NCBI RefSeq assembly: GCF_001427585.1
Contig: NZ_LMGY01000012.1
Coordinates: forward strand, 493,691 to 557,690
Length of the DNA: 64,000 nt
Origin: Pseudoxanthomonas sp. Root630
Lineage (GTDB): Bacteria; Pseudomonadota; Gammaproteobacteria; Xanthomonadales; Xanthomonadaceae
Direction of reading: 5' to 3'
Positions within the stretch are counted from its first letter, which is position 1. Each line of letters opens with the position of its first letter. This document shows, piece by piece, positions 25,580 through 35,422 of this stretch. Under the pieces are notes generated by a model. That model made no database searches, was not told the origin of the DNA, and was given only the letters and a program-made list of their open reading frames with translations. The position numbers and the translations under genes were made by a program.

Positions 25580-28549
25580 TTATTTTCCAGCCCTTGAGTG
25601 ATAGTACGAGTATCCGTAATCAGCCCAGTACTTGGCATGTGATATTTGTAGCAGGTTTCGGGCAGTGAAGTTTCCGCCACCGACATCTTGCACAAAGCTG
25701 GCGGTATTCCATGCCTCGATGGCTCTGTGCATCGTACTACGCGTGTATCCACCGGCCGCCCAAGACATGCCTTGCATCATGTAGTTTATGTCGGTACCCA
25801 AGTGTGTACCCGAGTACCCACCCGGCATTCCATAGATTGAGAAAACTTCTCTGTTGTAACCATTGAAGATTTGGGAATCACCTCTGCTTCCCTGCATAAG
25901 GTTCCCAAATTCACGATTGCTCATCCCGTCATAGTTACCTTCCACAGACTGATTGAACATCAGTTCTCCGTAGGTGTACTCGGTCAGTACACCTAGTTCA
26001 GCTGCAGAAAGGGGTATTTTTCTGCCTGGGTACTGCTCAATGAAGTCGTCGATTCGCTGGGTGATTGCATTCTTGCGTCGCAGGTTCTCTGCATTGAAGG
26101 CATGCATTTCCTGATTGAAAAGACGGCTAAACGCAGCTTGTGACGCTCCGTTGCCAAACTTTCCGCCAGTAGCAACCGAAACAGTACCGCCTACGAGAGC
26201 TGCCGCTGCAACGCGTGCTGGAGCCGCTCTAACAGCACCGCCACCGATTCCATCAATCATCGGCGCGCTCAACTCTGCCACGCCTGCACTCAGGAATCCA
26301 TGCCCGAACTTCCCACCCTGCAGGCGCGACATGACACCACCGGCAACACCGTGGCTGAGCACCTTGTTGGCGAACTGCTCGCCGGTCAGGCCAGTGCCGA
26401 ACACACCCTTGAATTCCGCGCCGTTGGCGGCCTGTAGCTGCTGGAACTTGGTGCCTATCCCGTAGAAGACCGCCGCCGAGAACGCGCCGAACAAACCGCC
26501 CTGTAGCGTCCCCGTGCTTACATAGCCACTGACGAAGCCCACCAGCATCGCCGCCCCCAGCTTGGTGAACACCGGTGCCAGGTACGGCATGAAGATCGTG
26601 CCCACGATGGCGATGATCAGCCCCAGCGCCTGCCGCAGGCTGAAATTGCCGGTCGGGTCGGTGTACACCAGTGGGTTGTTGAACACGTAGGTGTAGGCGT
26701 TCCAACTCTGGCCGTTGGTCGGCGCCTGGATCAGCGGATCGGCCTGCAGGAACCTCCCCAGCTTCGCATCGTAGATGCGGCCGTTCATGTGGATGACGTC
26801 CGTGCCGTCCACGTACTCGTGTCCGGTAAAGCCGCGCGGCGTGTTCGTTGACGAAGTGCCGCTTCCGGCTGGATTTCCGACGGCGCGACGCGCCCCGAAG
26901 GTGGCGTAGTCGAGCGCCTCGGCCACGCTGCCATCGATGTTGGCGATGCGGATCAAGCTGCCCAGGTGATCGTGGAACAGGAACTTCGTCGCCTGGACCA
27001 CGCCATCGACGACCGTCTGCAGGGCTACCCCGGCCACATACCGGCGGGCGGTCTGCAAGCCGTTCTGAATCACGACCTCGACACCGCCGATGTACAGCGT
27101 GGTGGTGGTGCCGTCCTGACGCTTGTAGCGCTGCCCGTCCGGGCCGTACCAGAATCGCGTGGTCTGCCCGTTGCCCATCTGAATCTCGTGGGCCTTGCCA
27201 TCGGCGGTGTACAGAATGGTGCGATCGTTGCTGCTGCCGGGTGCATCGCGCAGCGTCTGGTTGCCGCGATCGTCGTAGTAGTAGAACGTGGCGGCGGCGC
27301 CGTCACCGGTCCTGTTGACTGCGTGGGGGCTGTTGGCCACGGACGTGACCGCAGCTGAGGTCGTGGCTGTGCGCGTCAGCGTCGCCAACTGAGCGCCCGC
27401 GGTGGGCAGTGCGATCTCCTGCGAAGCCGGTCGCGCCGGTTTGGTCCTGCGGTGCCAACCGCCGCCCTGCGGCTGCTCGAAGCCTAGCGACCAGCCATCG
27501 GCTTCATCGTCCCAACTTGGACGATCATCGCCTGCGCTGTAGCGGCGGTTGCGATACTCGGGCGCAAACAGCTGGCCGCGGTTCAGCGCCGAAAAACTGG
27601 GTCGTGCTGCGGCGCCGGTGAGGCCAGTGAGCGTCTGCGGCGCCTGGCTGGCCAGCGAAGGGATGGCCCCGGCTTGAGGCATCGGCAGCGCACCCACGCA
27701 GCCATCGGCGCCGGGATAGCCGTATCCCAGTCCGTCCTTGCTACAGATGTTGCCGAGCTGGTCGTATGCATTCGCCAGCAGCACCTGGTTGACGGTGATG
27801 CCATTAGCCATGGTCAACCGCCCCTCGATAACCCGGTTCAGGCTGTCATAGGTGAACTGCTCCAGGTAGCGTCCTTCCTTCTGGTGCGAGGCCAGATTGC
27901 CGGCGGCATCCCACACATAGCCTTCCTGCACCAAGTTGCAGTTGGTATTGCCTGCGCAGATCTCCGTCAGGCGCCCGGTAAGGGCGTGGTACTGCCGACG
28001 CACTTCCATGCTGGACTGGCCGGCGCGGATCTCCCGACTGACGTTGCCCCAAGCATCGGTGGCCAGCGTGCGGTTGTAGGTGTCGATCGCCCTGCTACAG
28101 ATCGGATTACTGTCCAACTCATCGCTGGCACAGGTGGCCCGCGCACCACGCGCCCCGAACTCGGTCTTGCTCCAGGCGCCGCTGGCATCACGCGCCTTCC
28201 ACGGTCGGCCCAGCACGTCGTACTGCACCTCGGTGCCGAACATGCCCTCCTCGACAATGACGCCCATGCCCGCCGGGCGCCCCATCGCATCGTAAAGAAA
28301 CTGCCGAAGGTAATCGGTCGCGTTGTCGGGTTGTCCCGCCCAAGCCTCGTACTGCCCGGTGGTGGTCTCCATCACCGGTTGGCCGCTGGCGGCGGTGTAG
28401 CTGTCGTACTCGGTGGTGGTCTGACTTTCGATAACACCGCCGGGCAGCTTCGCAGTGATCCGCCAGGCCCGCCCGCGCGCGTCAATCTCACGCTCGGTAC
28501 GATAGCCACCATTGTCGACCTGGGCGATCACTTCACCCAGCGCGTTGTA
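25580..28549 (-). pseudogene. Rhs/YD-repeat toxin, C-terminal half after an amber codon
   Basis: In frame with the gene upstream and separated from it only by a TAG at 28550-28552, this half holds YD repeats (YDSLNRVIEGRL, YYYDDRGNQTLRDA) and the Rhs core end FLFHDHLGSLIRI...GRFLQADPLI...NAYTYVFNNPLVYTDPTG at about residues 560-650. Then come hydrophobic Gly/Ala-rich helices and about 160 variable residues starting near FNQEMHAFNAENLRRKN, the position of a polymorphic toxin domain. That tip (HLGTDINYMMQGMSWAAGGY, HRAIEAWNTASF) matches nothing I recognise. Translation could restart at ATG 28531, giving 983 residues. Confidence 0.75.
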
Positions 28550-31500
28550 CTACAGCGTCGAGGTGCCCGTGTCCGGGTCAACCTGCTGGATCTTGCGGCC
28601 TAGCACGTCATAACTGAAGATGTTGGTGATTGCTCCCGCGCCTGCGTTGCGGGTGACGCTGGCCACGTTGCCGTCGGCCTGGTAGGTGAACTGCGTGGTG
28701 AAACCACTGGCGTCCTGCATGGACAGCACTTCGCCCTTGCCGTTGACCACCTGCACCGTCGGGTTGCTGCGCTGATCCCACGCCGTGGTGGTCCGTCCCG
28801 CGTACTGAGTACTCTGCTGCGATCCATCCGGCGCTTGGATCAGCGTCGGCCGCCCCAGCAGGTCGTAAGTGGTAACGGCCCACGCGCGCGAGGGCGCACT
28901 ACACACACTGCCGACGTCGCTCGGCCCGGTCGTGCCCGCGGTTCCGGACAGGAAGAACGGCGTGGAGGTCCGCACCACGCGTCCGGCGCCGTCGTACTCG
29001 GTGCACGTGGCCGAGACGTCCTGATCGATGACGCCGACGTTGAAGGTCTCGCTGGCCTTCATGATCGGGCGGCCCAGCACGTCGAACCACGTCCATTGGC
29101 GGGCGGCCGCGGTGGCGGCAACCTGCTGCCGGAACACCGCCCCGGCCGGACAAGCCACTGCGCCCGTGCCACTGCACCAGCGGTACGTGGTAATGCCTGT
29201 GATGCCGCCATTGCCAGGCGACGCCCCGGGCAGGGTCTGCCTCCAGGTGAAGTAGTCACGGCCCAGCGCGCCCTTGATGGCCAGCGAGCGCACGCCGTTG
29301 ACGTCCAGCACATCGGTGGCTTCGCCGAAGATGTTGCGGGAGACCACGTAGGTGGTACGACGTTCCTCGCCAGTGAACCCGTTCCAGAACGGCTCGTAGG
29401 TGGCGACCGGGAAGCGGCCATGCGTGTCGTACTCCACGCGCGAGTAGCGGCGGATCGCATCGATGCCTGAGGGTTGGAAAACGAAGCCTGATAGCGAGCA
29501 GCCTGCGGCGGGGGCTGCACAAGTCACCGATTGCAGGCGATTGCCGAACTCATCCAATGCATAGGCCTTGGCCGAGGCCAGGTTCGCGGCGGCGCTTGGC
29601 TGTGTCTGCTCCAGCGTCAGCAGACCGGTCTTGGCCCCGCCCATCGCATAGCCGAAACCGGCCGTGCGCACCGCATCTGGATAGCCCGACCGGCGGTGGG
29701 TGATGGTGCTCGCGGTCAGGCGTCCGAGCCGCCAGGCGCCAACGTCATCGCTGTATGTGTTCTGGGTGATTTGCGTGGCGGTCAGGTTCGACGCCCCTGT
29801 ATAGGTATCCACCACCGTTTGCGTCACGTTGCCATGACTGCCGTAGCTGAAAGCGGTGGCGACCTTGCTCGTGACCTCGCCGGTGAACGGGTCGCGCAGA
29901 GACTCTTCGCTGCCCTGGGTGCGCACGTGGATCGGCACCTGCGTCGCCAGCGAGGTTGGCGCCATCTCCCAACTCTGCACGCTATTGGAGAACCACTGGC
30001 CACCCAGGTCGGGGTGGGCCGCGCCCGGGCCGCTAAAGCACGCGTTGGCGGGAATCGCGTTTAGGCAGGTGGGGGCGACATACGCCCCGCTGACGGCCTT
30101 CTTGATGGTCTGCACCGGCATACCGGTGAAGGGATAGTTCTGGGCATAGGTGCTCACCGTGACCACATACCCGCCGGTCTGGTTGGGATCGATCGTCTCG
30201 ATGCTGCCAAAGCCCAGGAAGCCGCGACCGCCGGCCTGTACCCTGGCGTTGGCATAGCGGTAGTACAGGCTGGCCATGGCGGCGGGATTGCCCGCCCGCG
30301 GCGCGCTGCTGCTGGCCTTGGCCACCACATACGTCGGCGCCAGCAGATCGACCACAGGCGAGCCCCGACCCCAGTTCAGGCTATTGCGCGAGCCCGTGCT
30401 GCGGCGATAGATCGCCGTGTTGGTCAGCGGGACGTACTGCAGTTGGGTGGTGGCGCCCAGGCCGTTGGTGATGCTGGTGATCAGATCGCGCGGCTGGAAA
30501 GTCTGGGCGCTGCGCGAGAAGGCTGTGCCGACGGTGCTGCCAGCAAAGCTCAGCGCCTGGAAATCCATGTTGCCGTCGCCATCGACGTCCCCAAAGATTG
30601 GAACGTGCTTGTTCTGATCGCAACCGCTGCCTTGGCAGAGCCGTGCGTTGCCGCCAGGCAGAGTGGAGCCAGTCGAGAAACCGCCCTCGGGCAGTGCCCG
30701 ACGCACGGCGTAGCCTTTGTGGGTGCCATAGTTGATCAGATACAGCATGTCCGCCCGGCCATCGCCTGTGACGTCGAGAAAGCGGACCTGATCGCGATAG
30801 TCGGTCAACGTCAGTGCACCGCCGCCGACAAAGTACCGACCATTGTTCAGGGCGTAGGTCCACTCCGAGTTCGACGTGCTACGCACGGCGCGATCACTCA
30901 GGCCATCTCCATTGAAATCCGCGAACACCACCGCATGCGGATTTCCGACAGAGACGACATCGAAGCCTGCCAGTGACACGGCGCTGGCGGTTTGCGCCTG
31001 CACGGTCAGCGCGTAGAGGGAGTCGGAGGTGACGTGTTCCCAGCAAGGATCATTCGGCACAGAAAAGGCCACAGCCGTGCCTGCGTCTTCTTCATCATTG
31101 TGGAAGCGCGAAATGAAGCCGGGCGTGCCGCCATCATTGACACGACGTTCCAGCGGTCCAATCTCACATCCAGGAAAGCCAGTGAACACGTCGGCACGGG
31201 TGGTGATGCGAATCAGCAGGTCTGACGCCGCATCGCCATTGAAATCCACCATCTGCATGAAGCCGGTCTTGGTGGTCAGCGTGCCGGAGATGGTGCGATC
31301 GCAGTTGCGCACCAGATTGTTGAAAGGATCATCACAACCCAGGGCAGGCTCAGGCAGCGTGCTCTCATCCACGATCACCGACCGCTCGCCACCCCAAGCA
31401 AAGCCGCCGGCCTGGCGCTCCATCATGCGCGCCCGTAGGGTGCCGCTGGTGGGATATACGATGTCGGTCAGGCCATCGCCGTTGATATCGGCCAGATGGA

Positions 31501-33100
31501 CCTGTGAGGATTCGGCCGTGGCCGAGGGCACGATCGGGGACAGGCTCGCGATCAGGTTGGTGGCCATGTCGAAGTGCACGCCATTGGAGGGGTGCACACG
31601 CCAGCCTTGACCCGAGGCACTGGAGACGAACAAGTCATCCTGCCCATCGCCGTTGTAGTCGAATAGGTGCCAGGCACCGTCGCCGCGGTCGGTAATGTTG
31701 GCCGGCACGCAGTTCCAGGTGGTGTTGGCGTATGCCGGCTGCCCACTGGCATTGACCGTGCCCAACATCGAGATCACCCAACTGCCGCCGGAGCAGCCGG
31801 CACCGGCCAGGTACAGCACCGCCAGGTCCTGGCGGCCATCCCCGTTGATATCACCCAGCTTGAAGTTCTTGAAGTGATCGGTGGCCAATGTCAGGTTGGG
31901 CGGTGCCTCGTAGGTCGCGAACGCATGGGTGGCCGTGCTCCAGCCGAACATCGTGGCCGCCGAGCAGACGGCCGCTGTACTGTCCCGACATTCCTGCAGG
32001 CCGATCAGCGTGTCCTGGCCGCTGCCGGAGGGTGACGGCGCATAGGTGAGCACGACATGGCGCGCCTGCTGGTCCGCAGGGCACCCGGCGCCAGCGCTGG
32101 CGCAGCTGGTGATACTGTCCAGCCTCTGGGTCGCGGTGACCAAGCCGCCGGCCAGATACCCGCGACTCCATTGCGCGGCAGGCAGCGTGGTGTAATTGAA
32201 CTGCACCTTGGCATAGGGCGCACTGCTGGATGACTGTCCAGCCAGCGCCACCTTGCCGGTGTAGCGGATCTCTCGGACATGGTGTTCACCGGTGCCGGCC
32301 CCGGCCGGATTCTCGTTGTAGAGATAGTCGATGTAGTTGCCGGTCGAATCCTGGAAGCGGGTCTGCGCCCAGCTGATCGCAGCGCCAGGATTGAGGGGGG
32401 ACGTGGTCTCCACGTACCCGTCCGGCCGCGTGGCCCCGCCGCTGTTGCTGTCCCGATCGCCGTACCAGCTGATCGAGCCGTCCTTGCGCTCGACGGAGAA
32501 GAACGCCGGGCCGGTCGTGCCGCCGGCAGGGGTATAGGCGCACACGCGCGTGAAGCTCTCCAACTCGGTGGTCAGCGCCACGCCGCTCATGCCGCCGGCC
32601 GCGGGGCACGAGATGCTGGCGGCGATCAGCCGCTGGCCATCCAGGCAGAAGCGATCGGCGTCCGTGAACCCGATCGGACGCGGGTTGCCATCGGGCGTGG
32701 CTGCGCCGAGGAAATGACCGGCTTCGCGGGTGGCGCGGCAGCGCGTGATCGAGGACAGCCCTGACAGGGCCCAGCCCTTGCCCAAAGCGCCGTAGGCACC
32801 CTGGCTGGAATATGTGAGGGCGAGCTGGGGCGCCACTCCCGTCGTACCGGGAACGGCGTAGATGGGGACGCTGTACGTGGCAGCGCCGGACTCGTCTACC
32901 CGAAACTCGCCTGCCGTTGCCGAAACACTGTCGGACAGCGGATCCGGACTCACCAGCACCTGTGGCGGCAGGTTGCCGCCAGTGACGCGGGCAACCACCT
33001 CGAACGCAAAGAAGCCCAATGGCGTCAGGACGAGACTGGAGACCAGCAACAGTAGCGTGGCAGCACTGACGGAAATGCGCGAGGAAGCTTGATCGGGCAT
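28550..33100 (-). CDS. SpvB/TcdB-like Rhs toxin, N-terminal half ending at an amber codon
   Basis: 1516 residues. A membrane or signal segment (LLLLVSSLVLTPLGFFAF) is followed by an SpvB domain (about residues 60-330: GAATYSVPIYAVPGTTG, LTYSSQGAYGALGKGW), then seven or more VCBS/FG-GAP loops between about 410 and 850 (GDINGDGRQDLAVLY, DYNGDGQDDLF, DINGDGLTDIVY, DVDGDGNMDF) and YD repeats (SRVEYDTHGRFPVATY). It stops at TAG 28550-28552 in STL*YNALGEVIAQVD, where sense would continue uninterrupted for about 990 more codons. The intact product would be about 2500 residues, comparable to the fused B and C components of insecticidal Tc toxins. ATG 33100 has GGAG upstream. Confidence 0.8.
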   Translation of the reverse strand: MPDQASSRISVSAATLLLLVSSLVLTPLGFFAFEVVARVTGGNLPPQVLVSPDPLSDSVSATAGEFRVDESGAATYSVPIYAVPGTTGVAPQLALTYSSQGAYGALGKGWALSGLSSITRCRATREAGHFLGAATPDGNPRPIGFTDADRFCLDGQRLIAASISCPAAGGMSGVALTTELESFTRVCAYTPAGGTTGPAFFSVERKDGSISWYGDRDSNSGGATRPDGYVETTSPLNPGAAISWAQTRFQDSTGNYIDYLYNENPAGAGTGEHHVREIRYTGKVALAGQSSSSAPYAKVQFNYTTLPAAQWSRGYLAGGLVTATQRLDSITSCASAGAGCPADQQARHVVLTYAPSPSGSGQDTLIGLQECRDSTAAVCSAATMFGWSTATHAFATYEAPPNLTLATDHFKNFKLGDINGDGRQDLAVLYLAGAGCSGGSWVISMLGTVNASGQPAYANTTWNCVPANITDRGDGAWHLFDYNGDGQDDLFVSSASGQGWRVHPSNGVHFDMATNLIASLSPIVPSATAESSQVHLADINGDGLTDIVYPTSGTLRARMMERQAGGFAWGGERSVIVDESTLPEPALGCDDPFNNLVRNCDRTISGTLTTKTGFMQMVDFNGDAASDLLIRITTRADVFTGFPGCEIGPLERRVNDGGTPGFISRFHNDEEDAGTAVAFSVPNDPCWEHVTSDSLYALTVQAQTASAVSLAGFDVVSVGNPHAVVFADFNGDGLSDRAVRSTSNSEWTYALNNGRYFVGGGALTLTDYRDQVRFLDVTGDGRADMLYLINYGTHKGYAVRRALPEGGFSTGSTLPGGNARLCQGSGCDQNKHVPIFGDVDGDGNMDFQALSFAGSTVGTAFSRSAQTFQPRDLITSITNGLGATTQLQYVPLTNTAIYRRSTGSRNSLNWGRGSPVVDLLAPTYVVAKASSSAPRAGNPAAMASLYYRYANARVQAGGRGFLGFGSIETIDPNQTGGYVVTVSTYAQNYPFTGMPVQTIKKAVSGAYVAPTCLNAIPANACFSGPGAAHPDLGGQWFSNSVQSWEMAPTSLATQVPIHVRTQGSEESLRDPFTGEVTSKVATAFSYGSHGNVTQTVVDTYTGASNLTATQITQNTYSDDVGAWRLGRLTASTITHRRSGYPDAVRTAGFGYAMGGAKTGLLTLEQTQPSAAANLASAKAYALDEFGNRLQSVTCAAPAAGCSLSGFVFQPSGIDAIRRYSRVEYDTHGRFPVATYEPFWNGFTGEERRTTYVVSRNIFGEATDVLDVNGVRSLAIKGALGRDYFTWRQTLPGASPGNGGITGITTYRWCSGTGAVACPAGAVFRQQVAATAAARQWTWFDVLGRPIMKASETFNVGVIDQDVSATCTEYDGAGRVVRTSTPFFLSGTAGTTGPSDVGSVCSAPSRAWAVTTYDLLGRPTLIQAPDGSQQSTQYAGRTTTAWDQRSNPTVQVVNGKGEVLSMQDASGFTTQFTYQADGNVASVTRNAGAGAITNIFSYDVLGRKIQQVDPDTGTSTL

Positions 33101-33411
33101 GGCGGAACTCCGTTTCCGCAGCGGCCAGCGCCCGCGCGGTTACTCACGGTGGCGACGACAATCCTTGTTGAAGCCCTACTGCGACCGGCCCCCACCGGGA
33201 TTGCAGATTGCGACCAAGATCACGTCTTGATCGCTTGTCGAGTATCTGCCGCAACCGCTACCCGCGCAATCGCCCAGCGCTGGTAAATGCATGTACATCA
33301 GCAGATTTAGTTGTTGAGGCTTGAAGCCGTCGATACATTGAGTCATCAAGTCGCGACGGCCTTTGTGATAGGGCCAAGGGCGATGCAGCCAGTTCTAACG
33401 GGGAAGTTTGA
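33101..33411. promoter_or_regulatory. Divergent intergenic region between the Rhs and lipoprotein genes
   Basis: 311 bases with no gene. It must hold the promoters of the Rhs gene (leftward) and the lipoprotein gene (rightward). GGGGAAG precedes ATG 33412 as a ribosome-binding site and GGAG precedes ATG 33100. No strong hairpin or clear -10/-35 pair stands out. Confidence 0.4.
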
Positions 33412-34014
33412 ATGATCGATATTTTGCGACCGGCTATCGGCCTGTCCGTACTTCTGATGGCTGGCTGTGCGAGCATGCAGGTGGATCGCGACCTCAAGCA
33501 CGCCGAGCTCTCACAGCAATACCGCACTGCGGTTGCCCAAACCAGCTCAGCCGATCCTGGCGCCTCGTGCATCACCCCTAACGGCGGTACCGCGTGGACG
33601 CACATCGAGTTCAACCCGACCACACCGATAGCGAAGCTGCCAACGGGGACGAATGCGGCAGCGTTCTGCGTACGCATCCCAGACGGAGCGCGCGCCATGG
33701 AGATGCATGCTGACGCGAAGGGAGGGATGACCTACTTCGAGTTGATAGTGTTGCATCCTTCCCAGCAGTTCCTTGATGGTGACAAGCAATTGATCAAGGA
33801 CTTGCCCGAGCCCAAGCTCTCGCCCCAAGACACGCTCAACGGTTTCGGCTTGTACGGGGTCACGGTGCTGACGACCGAGCTGAGCACAGCGCGCTATGTG
33901 CTTGTCTATGTCCACCCTGCAAGCCTAGATGGCGCTGTCGACGTTTATACCGGTTATCACACGATACCGGTGCCCTACGGCCCCTACGGACAAGTGAAAG
34001 TCCGCTTCAAGTAA
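33412..34014 (+). CDS. Lipoprotein of unknown function (transposon cargo)
   Basis: A 200-residue protein with a lipoprotein signal peptide: MIDILRPAIGLSVLLMAGC, lipidation cysteine at residue 19. The mature part is beta-rich (WTHIEFNPTTPIAKLPTGTN, ARYVLVYVHPASLDG) with two further cysteines (SCITPNG, AFCVRIPDG) and ends in a Tyr/Gly/Pro-rich strand. It slightly resembles maltose-operon-type periplasmic proteins but no family is sure. It diverges from the Rhs gene and may be an envelope partner of the toxin, such as an export or protection factor. ATG 33412 follows GGGGAAG. Confidence 0.65.
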   Translation: MIDILRPAIGLSVLLMAGCASMQVDRDLKHAELSQQYRTAVAQTSSADPGASCITPNGGTAWTHIEFNPTTPIAKLPTGTNAAAFCVRIPDGARAMEMHADAKGGMTYFELIVLHPSQQFLDGDKQLIKDLPEPKLSPQDTLNGFGLYGVTVLTTELSTARYVLVYVHPASLDGAVDVYTGYHTIPVPYGPYGQVKVRFK

Positions 34015-34041
34015 GCCAGTGGTTTCGGGACTCGGCACCCT

Positions 34042-34650
34042 TCATCGCCGATCGTGTCGCTGGCGCTCTTGCGCGCGCTTGCGAATACGCTGAGGCCAGA
34101 TGAAGACGTCATTGCTCACGTTCATACCAAACAGCAGGATCACGTTCAGCATCACGATGCCAGCTACGCTCGTCCAACTCATTTCGTGGGCTGAAACCGC
34201 AGCCAGAATGCTAAGCACCATCATCAGCAAGAGCATCACAATCTGGATGTAGCCCCAAACAGCGATAAGCGTGGGCGCCATGACACTAAGCTTGCCGTTC
34301 TGGAAAACCAAGCTGCCGCTGCTCCTCAGTATCTTGATCTCCTTGTCAGTCAGGTCGGCCTCATGCTTGAGCGCGATGATCTGCTCGCGCTGCAGTCGAT
34401 TGACCGCGAAACCAAAGCGCCTGCGAAACGCCTGCTCATCACATATCGCCAGTTGATCCTGATGATCCGGTGACCACTCCGCTTCCTTGATCGCGGTATC
34501 AATCGCCACCAGCACCTCTTGCATGGCATCGATGTGGCTCGATTGCGCCTCGACGCGATCGGATTTCGCGATGGCAGGAAACGCGACGATTTTGGCGCCA
34601 GCCGAGTGTGACGACCTATCGTCCACGGGCCACCGCCACAGCCACCACAT
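34042..34650 (-). CDS. Membrane protein of unknown function
   Basis: A 202-residue protein with a soluble helical N-terminal half (HIDAMQEVLVAIDTAIKEAE) and two membrane spans (TLIAVWGYIQIVMLLLMMVL and SVAGIVMLNVILLFGMNV), ending in a basic tail (RIRKRAQERQRHDRR). ATG 34650 overlaps the end of the upstream XRE gene by 35 bases, so translation is probably coupled. An internal ATG at about 34527 (MQEVLVAID) is an alternative start. It converges with the lipoprotein gene. Function unknown. Confidence 0.55.
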   Translation of the reverse strand: MWWLWRWPVDDRSSHSAGAKIVAFPAIAKSDRVEAQSSHIDAMQEVLVAIDTAIKEAEWSPDHQDQLAICDEQAFRRRFGFAVNRLQREQIIALKHEADLTDKEIKILRSSGSLVFQNGKLSVMAPTLIAVWGYIQIVMLLLMMVLSILAAVSAHEMSWTSVAGIVMLNVILLFGMNVSNDVFIWPQRIRKRAQERQRHDRR

Positions 34651-35065
34651 CGGCCACGATCTCCGGGCTGATGCGCCCCTGTTCCACGCCCAGTTGATAG
34701 AGCGCCTTCATGACACGGGCGCGGTGCTCTGGGCGCATCTTGCGTCCCACCTTGCCCAACTCGCGGTCTAGGGCCGCCACGACCTTGTCCACCAACTGAA
34801 AATCGATGCCCGCCTGGCGCGCTTTCTGCGGGGCTTCGTCGGTCCCCGACATCAGCCAGACCGGATCGATGCCGTGCAGGTCATACAGCGCTTTGACCAA
34901 CCCTGTAGGCACTTCGCGCTCGCCGCGTTCGTAGTGGATGTAGGACCGTTTCGACAACCCGACCTGTTCGGCTAGCGCGGCTTGGCTCAGGCCCAGTTCG
35001 GCGCGCACAGCGGCCAGACGGCGGGCGATCATGTCCTTGTCGAGGGGGCTAGTAGAGGATCCCAT
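34616..35065 (-). CDS. XRE-family repressor, probably translated from a leaderless mRNA
   Basis: A 149-residue regulator with a Cro/CI helix-turn-helix at about residues 15-55 (AELGLSQAALAEQVGLSKRS then YIHYERGEREVP) and a helical C-terminal dimerisation region. ATG 35065 is preferred because a -10-like TATAGT ends only six bases upstream, which puts the transcription start at or next to the ATG, as for lambda cI from its maintenance promoter. A perfect palindrome (35078-35097) sits across the promoter. It diverges from a Ner-like gene, the layout of a phage repressor/early-regulator switch. Confidence 0.8.
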   Translation of the reverse strand: MGSSTSPLDKDMIARRLAAVRAELGLSQAALAEQVGLSKRSYIHYERGEREVPTGLVKALYDLHGIDPVWLMSGTDEAPQKARQAGIDFQLVDKVVAALDRELGKVGRKMRPEHRARVMKALYQLGVEQGRISPEIVADVVAVAVARGR

Positions 35066-35077
35066 TTGTGCACTATA

Positions 35078-35097
35078 TTGGCGCAATAATGCGCCAA
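35078..35097. promoter_or_regulatory. Palindromic operator between the XRE and Ner-like genes
   Basis: TTGGCGCA and TGCGCCAA are perfect inverted halves around ATAA. The site lies directly upstream of the TATAGT -10 box of the XRE gene and 11 bases before the Ner-like start, so one dimer bound there could control both promoters. Confidence 0.7.
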
Positions 35098-35107
35098 GAC
35101 TACCGTG

Positions 35108-35347
35108 ATGACGGGCACAAGGGAACAACACGAGGTCATCAAGATGCGCCTGCGATTGGTGGGCTCGTCGTTGGCTTGTATCGCCCGCGAACTGGGCATC
35201 CAGCCCACGACCGTCACCGCGACCTCGCAGGGCAAGCGCCGCTCGCGTCGGATCGAGCAGGCCATCGCTCGGAAGCTCGGATGTACCCCGCAATCCCTAT
35301 GGCCGGGGCGCTACGTCGAGGCATCTGCGGAGGGGGACCCGCCATGA
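35108..35347 (+). CDS. Ner-like DNA-binding protein
   Basis: A 79-residue helix-turn-helix protein: LVGSSLACIARELGIQPTTV, then GKRRSRRIEQAIARKLG and SLWPGRY. This is the pattern of Ner/Nlp proteins, which in phage Mu shut down early transcription and oppose the repressor. It diverges from the XRE gene across a palindromic operator and precedes istA. ATG 35108 and GTG 35105 are equivalent; a later ATG at 35144 has GAGG upstream but would remove part of the first helix. Confidence 0.7.
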   Translation: MTGTREQHEVIKMRLRLVGSSLACIARELGIQPTTVTATSQGKRRSRRIEQAIARKLGCTPQSLWPGRYVEASAEGDPP

Positions 35348-35390
35348 GCTAGGCCCCGTTTCCACCTGCCACCGTGGTGCGGAAATGCAA

Positions 35391-35422
35391 AAGCCCCCGG
35401 ACGCGCTAACGTCCGAGGGCTT
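35391..35422 (+). terminator. Hairpin between the Ner-like gene and istA
   Basis: AAGCCCCCGGAC pairs with GTCCGAGGGCTT with one mismatch around an 8-base loop. It has no T-run but would hinder readthrough from the Ner-like gene into istA. The remaining 150 bases before istA show no IS end repeats. Confidence 0.55.

Noticed and set aside
3410..28552. Amber codons interrupt several genes (3410, 14210, 16135, 28550); possible amber readthrough or recoding.
   Set aside because: Other stops (TGA at 6494, 14252 and 15903) and frameshifts occur in the same broken genes, intact genes of the island end normally, and the only tRNA in the window is an ordinary CTG-anticodon tRNA-Gln. Decay explains the pattern.
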